Shown here piece by piece: positions 21,770-30,803 of a DNA stretch of 64,000 bases; position 1 is the stretch's first letter; every line of letters starts with the position of its first letter. A program made the position numbers and the translations under genes. The notes below the pieces were generated by a model. That model made no database searches, was not told the DNA's origin, and was given only the letters and a program-made list of their open reading frames with translations. The DNA comes from Plasmopara viticola. Lineage: Eukaryota > Oomycota > Peronosporomycetes > Peronosporales > Peronosporaceae. The stretch is taken from the NCBI GenBank assembly GCA_001695595.3, contig MBPM02000062.1, positions 434,001-498,000 on the forward strand, written 5' to 3'.

Positions 21770-22069
21770 TGATGAAAAGGTCGAAGTGAGCACTTGTTGG
21801 TAGAATGCAAAGTGAATATATTTAAAGGTGCTTGGTTCGCAACTACATGCTACCTCTAAGCCAATGATTTATCTAAGCCAATCAGAACGACTCATCATCG
21901 GGGCGCAATCATCTTCCCATCCGGGCGCAATCATCTTCCCATCTCAAAGTCGATCTTTGCCCATCTTGAATCCGCTCCTTCAAGCAGTCATCAACTGATT
22001 GTAGATACCGGTACTTACCGATATGCAGTCGCTGGTCGAGGCGTTTCTTTGTCAGTATCTTCGACAACG
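21770..22069 (-). repeat. D array LTR 3 (type b)
   Basis: Type b: AGGTGCTTGG in place of AGGTCCTTAG, ACTCATCATCGGGGCGC, and terminal CAACG in place of CAACA. Shared with LTRs 4, 6, 7 and 8. Confidence 0.9.
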
Positions 22070-22770
22070 CTCCCACTCGACTCAACAGCCTTTTGTCCTT
22101 GTATGCCGAGTCGGCTTCGAAGCATAGCAAATTGTGGTGCAGATATCGGCTTGGTCATGAGGTCGGCCAGCATGTCCGATGTTGAAATGTACTCAAGCGA
22201 AACTTGGCCGTCTTCAACCTTTTCGCGAACAAAGTGATAGCGTATGTCGATATGCTTGGTACGCTTGTGGAACTCCGGATTCTTGGCCAACGCAATCGAT
22301 CCTTGATTATCTTCAAATATCTTGACCGCTTCATCATGAGCCATTTCCCCGATTTCGCACAGAAAGAACTTGAGCCAAACTGCTTCTTGGGTAGCTTCGG
22401 AAAGCGCCATGTATTCCGCCTCGGTTGATGACAACGCAACTGCTCGCTGTTTCTTGCTTCGCCAGCTAATGCATCCGCCGTTGATCATGAATGCATATCC
22501 ACTTGTACTCTTTCTTGAGCCAACGTCACCAGCCCAGTCCGCATCCGAATAGCCTTGAAGCCTTTTGATGCTGTCTGCTCGAAACACGATGCCATGAGTC
22601 TGTGTACCTTGTATATATCGAAATACTCTCTTGAGCGCCTGCCAATGAGTAGGGCACGGGTCCGCCCCGAATTGACTTTGTATTCCAACGGCTGCTGCAA
22701 GATCCGGGCGTGTGCCGACCATCAAATACATTAAACAGCCGACCGCATCTCGGTAGGGAACATTTGTCAT
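22015..22770 (-). CDS. D array RNase H 3, open frame
   Basis: Open from ATG at 22770 (MTNVPYRDAVGCLMYLMVG) to TAA at 22015 inside the next LTR, about 251 codons. The frame is open further up to the LTR junction but has no earlier ATG; position KAMCEG of the parent is KAICEG here. It holds the last part of RT (the RT/RNase H connection) and a copia RNase H with SDADWAGD, STEAEYMAL, EDNQGSIALAKN and HKRTKHIDIRYHFVREK. An LTR lies upstream in reading direction and could act as promoter. Expression is not shown by anything in the sequence. Confidence 0.75.
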   Translation of the reverse strand: MTNVPYRDAVGCLMYLMVGTRPDLAAAVGIQSQFGADPCPTHWQALKRVFRYIQGTQTHGIVFRADSIKRLQGYSDADWAGDVGSRKSTSGYAFMINGGCISWRSKKQRAVALSSTEAEYMALSEATQEAVWLKFFLCEIGEMAHDEAVKIFEDNQGSIALAKNPEFHKRTKHIDIRYHFVREKVEDGQVSLEYISTSDMLADLMTKPISAPQFAMLRSRLGIQGQKAVESSGSVVEDTDKETPRPATAYR

Positions 22771-22845
22771 GGTTTCGTGATGCTTGCAACTTCCTTCGCA
22801 TATGGCCTTGGTAAGCTTGAGACCCGGTTCCTGAGGCGTCTTTAC

Positions 22846-23145
22846 TGATGAAAAGGTCGAAGTGAGCACTTGTTGGTAGAATGCAAAGTGAATATATTTA
22901 AAGGTGCTTGGTTCGCAACTACATGCTACCTCTAAGCCAATGATTTATCTAAGCCAATCAGAACGACTCATCATCGGGGCGCAATCATCTTCCCATCCGG
23001 GCGCAATCATCTTCCCATCTCAAAGTCGATCTTTGCCCATCTTGAATCCGCTCCTTCAAGCAGTCATCAACTGATTGTAGATACCGGTACTTACCGATAT
23101 GCAGTCGCTGGTCGAGGCGTTTCTTTGTCAGTATCTTCGACAACG
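22846..23145 (-). repeat. D array LTR 4 (type b)
   Basis: Type b markers as in LTR 3, to which it appears nearly identical. Confidence 0.9.
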
Positions 23146-23846
23146 CTCCCACTCGACTCAACAGCCTTTTGTCCTTGTATGCCGAGTCGGCTTCGAAGCA
23201 TAGCAAATTGTGGTGCAGATATCGGCTTGGTCATGAGGTCGGCCAGCATGTCCGATGTTGAAATGTACTCAAGCGAAACTTGGCCGTCTTCAACCTTTTC
23301 GCGAACAAAGTGATAGCGTATGTCGATATGCTTGGTACGCTTGTGGAACTCCGGATTCTTGGCCAACGCAATCGATCCTTGATTATCTTCAAATATCTTG
23401 ACCGCTTCATCATGAGCCATTTCCCCGATTTCGCACAGAAAGAACTTGAGCCAAACTGCTTCTTGGGTAGCTTCGGAAAGCGCCATGTATTCCGCCTCGG
23501 TTGATGACAACGCAACTGCTCGCTGTTTCTTGCTTCGCCAGCTAATGCATCCGCCGTTCGTCATGAATGCATATCCACTTGTACTCTTTCTTGAGCCAAC
23601 GTCACCAGCCCAGTCCGCATCCGAATAGCCTTGAAGCCTTTTGATGCTGTCCGCTCGAAACACGATGCCATGAGTCTGCGTACCTTGTATATATCGAAAT
23701 CCTCTCTTGAGCGCCTGCCAATGAGTAGGGCACGGGTCCGCCGCGAATTGACTTAGTGTTCCAACGGCTGCTGCAAGATCCGGGCGTGTGCCGACCATCA
23801 AATACATTAAACAGCCGACCGCATCTCGGTAGGGAACATTTGTCAT
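23091..23846 (-). CDS. D array RNase H 4, open frame
   Basis: Open from ATG 23846 (MTNVPYRDAV) to TAA at 23091, 251 codons. It carries GTLSQFAADP, TTCTCATATGG and CTGTCCGCTCG like RNase H 1, plus private ACGAATG (TNGGC for MNGGC or INGGC). With LTR 5 it starts the second higher-order repeat. Confidence 0.75.
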   Translation of the reverse strand: MTNVPYRDAVGCLMYLMVGTRPDLAAAVGTLSQFAADPCPTHWQALKRGFRYIQGTQTHGIVFRADSIKRLQGYSDADWAGDVGSRKSTSGYAFMTNGGCISWRSKKQRAVALSSTEAEYMALSEATQEAVWLKFFLCEIGEMAHDEAVKIFEDNQGSIALAKNPEFHKRTKHIDIRYHFVREKVEDGQVSLEYISTSDMLADLMTKPISAPQFAMLRSRLGIQGQKAVESSGSVVEDTDKETPRPATAYR

Positions 23847-23921
23847 GGTTTCGTGATGCTTGCAACTTCCTTCTCATATGGCCTTGGTAAGCTTGAGACC
23901 CGGTTCCTGAGGCGTCTTTAC

Positions 23922-24243
23922 TGATGAAAAGGTCGAAGTGAGCACTTGTTGGTAGAATGCAAAGTGAATATATTTAAAGGTCCTTAGTTCGCAACTACAT
24001 GCTACCTCTAAGCCAATGATTTATCTAAGCCAATCAGAACGACTCACCATCCGGGCGCAATCATCTTCCCATCCGGGCCTAATCATCTTCCCATCCGGGC
24101 GCAATCATCTTCCCATCTCAAAGTCGATCTTTGCCCATCTTGAACCCGCTCCTTCAAGCAGTCATCAACTGATTGTAGATACCGGTACTTATTGATATGC
24201 AGTCGCTGGTCGAGGCGTTTCTTTGTCAGTATCTTCGACAACA
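23922..24243 (-). repeat. D array LTR 5 (type a)
   Basis: Three 22-base copies with GGGCCTAATCATC, as in LTR 2, exactly three units away. Confidence 0.9.
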
Positions 24244-25018
24244 CTCCCACTCAACTCGACAGCCTTTTGTCCTTGTATGCCGAGTCGGCTTCGAAGCATA
24301 GCAAATTGTGGTGCAGATATCGGCTTGGTCATGAGGTCGGCCAGCATGTCCGATGTTGAAATGTACTCAAGCGAAACTTGGCCGTCTTCAACCTTTTCGC
24401 GAACAAAGTGATAGCGTATGTCGATATGCTTGGTACGCTTGTGGAACTCCGGATTCTTGGCCAACGCAATCGATCCTTGATTATCTTCAAATATCTTGAC
24501 CGCTTCATCATGAGCCATTTCCCCGATTTCGCACAGAAAGAACTTGAGCCAAACTGCTTCTTGGGTAGCTTCGGAAAGCGCCATGTATTCCGCCTCGGTT
24601 GATGACAACGCAACTGCTCGCTGTTTCTTGCTTCGCCAGCTAATGCATCCGCCGTTGATCATGAATGCATATCCACTTGTACTCTTTCTTGAGCCAACGT
24701 CACCAGCCCAGTCCGCATCCGAATAGCCTTGAAGCCTTTTGATGCTGTCTGCTCGAAACACGATGCCATGAGTCTGTGTACCTTGTATATATCGAAATCC
24801 TCTCTTGAGCGCCTGCCAATGAGTAGGGCACGGGTCCGCCCGAATTGACTTTGTATTCCAACGGCTGCTGCAAGATCCGGGCGTGTGCCGACCATCAAAT
24901 ACATTAAACAGCCGACCGCATCTCGGTAGGGAACATTTGTCATGGTTTCGTGATGCTTGCAACTTCCTTCGCATATGGCCTTGGTAAGCTTGAGACCCGG
25001 TTCCTGAGGCGTCTTTAC
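24244..25018 (-). pseudogene. D array RNase H 5, frameshifted
   Basis: One C is missing near 24838 (GTCCGCCCGAATTG), so GIQSQFG is followed by a changed frame. The RNase H core from ADPCPTHWQALKRGF onward is open (24189 to about 24840). Confidence 0.88.
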
Positions 25019-25318
25019 TGATGAAAAGGTCGAAGTGAGCACTTGTTGGTAGAATGCAAAGTGAATATATTTAAAGGTGCTTGGTTCGCAACTACATGCT
25101 ACCTCTAAGCCAATGATTTATCTAAGCCAATCAGAACGACTCATCATCGGGGCGCAATCATCTTCCCATCCGGGCGCAATCATCTTCCCATCTCAAAGTC
25201 GATCTTTGCCCATCTTGAATCCGCTCCTTCAAGCAGTCATCAACTGATTGTAGATACCGGTACTTACCGATATGCAGTCGCTGGTCGAGGCGTTTCTTTG
25301 TCAGTATCTTCGACAACG
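25019..25318 (-). repeat. D array LTR 6 (type b)
   Basis: Type b markers: AGGTGCTTGG, TCATCGGGGCGC, terminal CAACG. Confidence 0.9.
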
Positions 25319-26019
25319 CTCCCACTCGACTCAACAGCCTTTTGTCCTTGTATGCCGAGTCGGCTTCGAAGCATAGCAAATTGTGGTGCAGATATCGGCT
25401 TGGTCATGAGGTCGGCCAGCATGTCCGATGTTGAAATGTACTCAAGCGAAACTTGGCCGTCTTCAACCTTTTCGCGAACAAAGTGATAGCGTATGTCGAT
25501 ATGCTTGGTACGCTTGTGGAACTCCGGATTCTTGGCCAACGCAATCGATCCTTGATTATCTTCAAATATCTTGACCGCTTCATCATGAGCCATTTCCCCG
25601 ATTTCGCACAGAAAGAACTTGAGCCAAACTGCTTCTTGGGTAGCTTCGGAAAGCGCCATGTATTCCGCCTCGGTTGATGACAACGCAACTGCTCGCTGTT
25701 TCTTGCTTCGCCAGCTAATGCATCCGCCGTTGATCATGAATGCATATCCACTTGTACTCTTTCTTGAGCCAACGTCACCAGCCCAGTCCGCATCCGAATA
25801 GCCTTGAAGCCTTTTGATGCTGTCTGCTCGAAACACGATGCCATGAGTCTGTGTACCTTGTATATATCGAAATCCTCTCTTGAGCGCCTGCCAATGAGTA
25901 GGGCACGGGTCCGCCCCGAATTGACTTTGTATTCCAACGGCTGCTGCAAGATCCGGGCGTGTGCCGACCATCAAATACATTAAACAGCCGACCGCATCTC
26001 GGTAGGGAACATTTGTCAT
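25264..26019 (-). CDS. D array RNase H 6, open frame
   Basis: Open from ATG 26019 (MTNVPYRDAV) to TAA at 25264, about 251 codons. Markers GIQSQFGADP and KRGFRYIQ. The frame is open further upstream through the junction into LTR 7 but without an ATG that I could place. Confidence 0.75.
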   Translation of the reverse strand: MTNVPYRDAVGCLMYLMVGTRPDLAAAVGIQSQFGADPCPTHWQALKRGFRYIQGTQTHGIVFRADSIKRLQGYSDADWAGDVGSRKSTSGYAFMINGGCISWRSKKQRAVALSSTEAEYMALSEATQEAVWLKFFLCEIGEMAHDEAVKIFEDNQGSIALAKNPEFHKRTKHIDIRYHFVREKVEDGQVSLEYISTSDMLADLMTKPISAPQFAMLRSRLGIQGQKAVESSGSVVEDTDKETPRPATAYR

Positions 26020-26094
26020 GGTTTCGTGATGCTTGCAACTTCCTTCGCATATGGCCTTGGTAAGCTTGAGACCCGGTTCCTGAGGCGTCTTTAC

Positions 26095-26393
26095 TGATGA
26101 AAAGGTCGAAGTGAGCACTTGTTGGTAGAATGCAAAGTGAATATATTTAAAGGTGCTTGTTCGCAACTACATGCTACCTCTAAGCCAATGATTTATCTAA
26201 GCCAATCAGAACGACTCATCATCGGGGCGCAATCATCTTCCCATCCGGGCGCAATCATCTTCCCATCTCAAAGTCGATCTTTGCCCATCTTGAATCCGCT
26301 CCTTCAAGCAGTCATCAACTGATTGTAGATACCGGTACTTACCGATATGCAGTCGCTGGTCGAGGCGTTTCTTTGTCAGTATCTTCGACAACG
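26095..26393 (-). repeat. D array LTR 7 (type b)
   Basis: Type b, with one G lost (GGTGCTTGTTCGC). Confidence 0.9.
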
Positions 26394-27088
26394 CTCCCAC
26401 TCGACTCAACAGCCTTTTGTCCTTGTATGCCGAGTCGGCTTCGAAGCATAGCAAATTGTGGTGCAGATATCGGCTTGGTCATGAGGTCGGCCAGCATGTC
26501 CGATGTTGAAATGTACTCAAGCGAAACTTGGCCGTCTTCAACCTTTTCGCGAACAAAGTGATAGCGTATGTCGATATGCTTGGTACGCTTGTGGAACTCC
26601 GGATTCTTGGCCAACGCAATCGATCCTTGATTATCTTCAAATATCTTGACCTCTTCATCATGAGCCATTTCCCCGATTTCGCACAGAAAGAACTTGAGCC
26701 AAACTGCTTCTTGGGTAGCTTCGGAAAGCGCCATGTATTCCGCCTCGGTTGATGACAACGCAACTGCTCGCTGTTTCTTGCTTCGCCAGCTAATGCATCC
26801 GCCGTTGATCATGAATGCATATCCACTTGTACTCTTTCTTGAGCCAACGTCACCAGCCCAGTCCGCATCCGAATAGCCTTGAAGCCTTTTGATGCTGTCT
26901 GCTCGAAACACGATGCCATGAGTCTGTGTACCTTGTATATATCGAAATCCTCTCTTGAGCGCCTGCCAATGAGTAGGGCACGGGTCCGCCCCGAATTGAC
27001 TTTGTATTCCAACGGCTGCTGCAAGATCCGGGCGTGTGCCGACCATCAAATACATTAAACAGCCGACCGCATTCTCGGTAGGGAACAT
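26339..27088 (-). CDS. D array RNase H 7, open frame
   Basis: Open from ATG 27088 to TAA 26339, 249 codons, beginning MFPTENAVGC. An extra base near 27073 puts this ATG in frame in place of the MTNVPYR start of its neighbours. The RNase H core is complete, with one private change (HDEEVKIF). Confidence 0.72.
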   Translation of the reverse strand: MFPTENAVGCLMYLMVGTRPDLAAAVGIQSQFGADPCPTHWQALKRGFRYIQGTQTHGIVFRADSIKRLQGYSDADWAGDVGSRKSTSGYAFMINGGCISWRSKKQRAVALSSTEAEYMALSEATQEAVWLKFFLCEIGEMAHDEEVKIFEDNQGSIALAKNPEFHKRTKHIDIRYHFVREKVEDGQVSLEYISTSDMLADLMTKPISAPQFAMLRSRLGIQGQKAVESSGSVVEDTDKETPRPATAYR

Positions 27089-27170
27089 TTGTCATGGTTT
27101 CGTGATGCTTGCAACTTCCTTCGCATATGGCCTTGGTAAGCTTGAGACCCGGTTCCTGAGGCGTCTTTAC

Positions 27171-27470
27171 TGATGAAAAGGTCGAAGTGAGCACTTGTTG
27201 GTAGAATGCAAAGTGAATATATTTAAAGGTGCTTGGTTCGCAACTACATGCTACCTCTAAGCCAATGATTTATCTAAGCCAATCAGAACGACTCATCATC
27301 GGGGCGCAATCATCTTCCCATCCGGGCGCAATCATCTTCCCATCTCAAAGTCGATCTTTGCCCATCTTGAATCCGCTCCTTCAAGCAGTCATCAACTGAT
27401 TGTAGATACCGGTACTTACCGATATGCAGTCGCTGGTCGAGGCGTTTCTTTGTCAGTATCTTCGACAACG
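27171..27470 (-). repeat. D1 3' LTR (type b)
   Basis: Type b markers as in array LTRs 3, 4, 6 and 7; minus-strand start CGTTGTCG. Confidence 0.9.
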
Positions 27471-30429
27471 CTCCCACTCGACTCAACAGCCTTTTGTCCT
27501 TGTATGCCGAGTCGGCTTCGAAGCATAGCAAATTGTGGTGCAGATATCGGCTTGGTCATGAGGTCGGCCAGCATGTCCGATGTTGAAATGTACTCAAGCG
27601 AAACTTGGCCGTCTTCAACCTTTTCGCGAACAAAGTGATAGCGTATGTCGATATGCTTGGTACGCTTGTGGAACTCCGGATTCTTGGCCAACGCAATCGA
27701 TCCTTGATTATCTTCGAATATCTTGACCGCTTCATCATGAGCCATTTCCCCGATTTCGCACAGAAAGAACTTGAGCCAAACTGCTTCTTGGGTAGCTTCG
27801 GAAAGCGCCATGTATTCCGCCTCGGTTGATGACAACGCATCTGCTCGCTGTTTCTTGCTTCGCCAGCTAATGCATCCGCCGTTCATCATGAATGCATATC
27901 CACTTGTACTCTTTCTTGAGCCAACGTCACCAGCCCAGTCCGCATCCGAATAGCCTTGAAGCCTTTTGTTGCTGTCCGCTCTAAACACGATGCCATGAGT
28001 CTGTGTACCTTGTATATATCGAATACTCTCTTGAGCGCCTGCCTATGAGTAGGGCACGGGTCCGCCGCGAATTGACTTTGTATTCCAACGTCTGCTGCAA
28101 GATCCGGGCGTGTGCCGACCATCAAATACATTAAACAGCCGACCGCATTTCGGTAAGGAACATTTGCCATGGTTTCGTGATGCTTGCAACTTCCTTCGCA
28201 CATGGCATTGGTAAGCTTGAGACCCGGTTCCTGAGGCGTGTTTACAGGATTGCTGTTATCCATTTTAAACTTCTTTAGAATATTACCCGCAAATTTGGAC
28301 TGTCTCACGATCATCTTTCCAGCTTCAAAATCTTGTTCAATTTCCATGCCGAGAAAATACTTGATCTGGCCCATGTCTGTCGTGTCGTGTAGCAATGTCG
28401 AGTTGTTGCTTGCAAGAATGAGATCGTCGACGTAAAGCGCAATGAAGATCATGTTTTTGCCGTCACGCCTTAAATAGATGCAGTGGTCGGACACGCTCTT
28501 TTTGAACTTGAGTCGAAGCATGAAGTCGTCAATAGTTTTATTCCACATACGCGGCGACTGCTTTAATCCGTAAGGAGATCGTTCAAGCTTGCAAACGAAA
28601 TCCGGGCATTTTTCATCGACAAATTCATCGGGCTGGGTCATGTAGATGTCCTTATCGAGAAGTCCATTCAAAAACGCAGTCTTGACATCCATTTGATGGA
28701 CGGTAAGGCTGTACTTGGCTGCCAGACTAAGCAGAATTCGAATCGAAGTGAACTTGGCCACTGGCGCAAACGTTTCTTCATAGTCGACGCCATACTTTTG
28801 CGAAAATCCCTTGGCCACCAAACGCGCATTGTACCTCTCGATTTCGCCGATTTGATTTTCCTTGAGTCGAAACACCCATCTGTTGCCTATAGCTTTGCGA
28901 CCTTTTGGTAATGGCACGAGTGTCCAGGACTTGTTCTTGTGTAGTGATTCTATTTCCGAGTCGCACGCTTCCTTCCACTTGGCTGCGTCATTTGATTCCA
29001 TTGCCGAGCTGAACGATGTCGGCATTTTCCCCACTGAATCAACAATGTACGCAGCTTCAAAATCCTGGGCTGCAGCGGATATCTCTACAAGACCTTGGCA
29101 ACGACTTTTACGCTTGGACCGAGGAACTTCTGTTACTTGTTCTAGCGACTTCGCACGCTGGTGTCGCTTGCCTAACGGCATCAGTCAAAATTCTCCGCTG
29201 GGTCTTCTACTTCATGATCTGTTTCGTCATTCGGTGTTGCATCCTGCTGTGGTTCTTCGTCATCTTGAATAACAACTTCATCACAACCATATTTGACGAG
29301 TTTTCCACCGTCAAAGGTGTCTTCCATGAACTGTGCGTTTCGGCTCACAAGCACTCGACCGCTTTCAATTGTTTCAAAACGACACGCTTTCTCGTGCTCG
29401 CTGTATCCAAGAAACCGACATCGCACCGAACAAGCATCAAACTTGGATCGTTTTTCTTTCGGCACGTGTACGTAAGCATGGCAATCAAAGACTTTGAGAT
29501 TTGCCAAAAGAGGTTTCTTGCCAGTCCAAAGTTGATGTGGCGACTTGTCGTGGCTAACAGCGCGTGTTGGGCACCGGTTTCGAAGGAATGTTGCGGTCAT
29601 TACAGCCTCACCCCAATACGCTTTATTGAGACTAGCATGCTCAAGCATACACCGAGCACACTCAACCAAAGTTCGGTTCATGCGCTCGGCAACACCATTA
29701 AGCTGAGGGGTGTATGGAGGCGTGAACTTCTGCACAATGACACGGTCAGCACAAAACTTGGCCAACGCTCCTGACGTGTATTCGCCACCGTTGTCGCTTC
29801 GAAGCACCTTGAGCCGCTTATTCGTCTGCTTTTCAGCGTAAGCAACAACCTTAGCGAACTTGTCAGCCACTTCCGATTTATTTCGAAGCAGATAAACTGC
29901 ACAGAAGTGCGACTTGTCATCTATGAAAGTGACAAAATATCGCTTGCCACTGTGTGTTGGGGTCCGCATTGGACCACATACATCACTGTGAATGACATCA
30001 AGCACATCTTTTGCTCGGTTGGGCGACGACTTTATGTATGTTGCTTGGGTTTGCTTTCCCAATGCGCACCCATCACAAAGCTCCCACTTTTTTACTGACG
30101 GAATGTCAATGCCAGTGCCGTAACCCTTTTTGACGATGGCTTCTAGGCCGCCATGGCCAATATGACCAAGTTGAAGGTGCCAGAGGTACGAATTGGTGTC
30201 CCCAACGCAGCCTTTCGAGCTTGCCATATTGACCTCGTCTGTCTTAAGTGGCGTCATGCAAAGCTTAAACAAGCCTTTGCCTTGACGTTCAACAAGTTTC
30301 CACCGAATCCGTTTTGCTTGAGCAAAACAGCCATCGGTTTCGAACGCGACTGGACCCACGTCTTTCGTAAAGCGTCCAACCGAAATTAAGTTTCGCGTTA
30401 GCTTCGGGATATGCCACACGTTCGTGAGC
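27471..30429 (-). pseudogene. D1 pol, GAG-pre-integrase to RNase H
   Basis: Integrase frame 30419-29181 begins VWHIPKLTRNLISVGRF. It has LWHLQLGHIGHGG and CDGCALGKQT, integrase Asp in IHSDVCGPM and SDNGGEY, and Glu in NGVAERMNR. After a frame change near 29181 the RT frame 29181-27886 follows with TAFLNG, SPYGLKQSPRMWN and YVDD (ALYVDDLILASNN). About 11 residues are missing after LLHDT, where D2 has KQTLSDRFEM. One base lost near 28021 shifts the frame into RNase H (27988-27416). Confidence 0.88.
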
Positions 30430-30791
30430 TATTGAAGGTAGCCGGTTTCCCTCAGTTTTATTCCGGTTTCCGAGGCTGTCCAATACGAGCGGCTGTCCGA
30501 CGGTTCAAACAAACAACGATGGCGTCATGGATAGACGCACGGACAGGCGCACTCAAGATTATTGCGCCCGGATGGGAAGATGATTGCGCCCGGATGGTAA
30601 GCTCTTTTGATTGGCTTAGATAAATGAATGGCTTAGATGTAGCAAAGAGTTGTGAACTAAGGACCAAGTGAATACACTCACTTTGAAAACTTCTTTCTTC
30701 CTCACAAGTGTCTTCGCTCGGTTCTCCCTCGCGCAGACTCTTCACCACACACCTCTAACTCTTCGCCTTCGCCCCGCTCACCCTTCCAACA
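30430..30791 (+). repeat. B1a 5' LTR
   Basis: Starts TATTGAAGGTAGCCGG and ends CCCTTCCAACA, 362 bases, two 22-base repeat copies. Its middle part (GCGCCCGGATGG, GATTGGCTTAGATAAAT, GAACTAAGGACC) resembles family 1 LTRs; its two ends do not. Confidence 0.92.
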
Positions 30792-30803
30792 GGTTATGAG
30801 CCC
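30792..30803 (+). other. B1a primer binding site
   Basis: GGTTATGAGCCC directly after the LTR; the Gag ATG is at 30796. Confidence 0.85.

Larger units (their letters stand above)
19603..27170 (-). repeat. Tandem array of seven LTR + RNase H units (D array)
   Basis: Seven head-to-tail units starting at 19603, 20675, 21770, 22846, 23922, 25019 and 26095 (spacing 1072-1097 bases). Each has a minus-strand LTR of about 300 bases, then purine tract, RNase H and the last part of RT. All junctions are the same: LTR end CTTTTCATCA joined to GTAAAGACGCCTCAGG, that is, the codons for V-K-T-P-Q in RT. PBS, Gag, protease, integrase and most of RT are missing in each. The parent D1 follows at 27171 with the uncut RT sequence at this point (GGCGTGTTTACAGGATTGC). 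Lacking a PBS, units cannot prime reverse transcription, so copy number most likely grew by unequal exchange. Confidence 0.95.
27171..30429 (-). mobile_element. D1, parent element of the array, 5' truncated
   Basis: Minus-strand family 1 element: 3' LTR at 27171-27470, then RNase H, RT, integrase and part of the protease to GAG-pre-integrase region, cut at 30430 by the LTR of B1a (flank TGAGC 30425-30429). Its LTR end joins unit 7 of the array by the same CATCA/GTAAAGACG junction, so D1 and the array are one chain. Confidence 0.9.

Noticed and set aside
22771..22869. Longer start of array RNase H frames reading LTSTFSSVKTPQEP across the LTR junction.
   Set aside because: The first codon is GTG. 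No ATG is in frame before MTNVPYR, so a eukaryotic ribosome would not start there by rule.
19990..27950. Repeated antisense frames of 60-94 codons in every array unit.
   Set aside because: They are mirrors of the RNase H frame, recur with it and have no family resemblance or own promoter.
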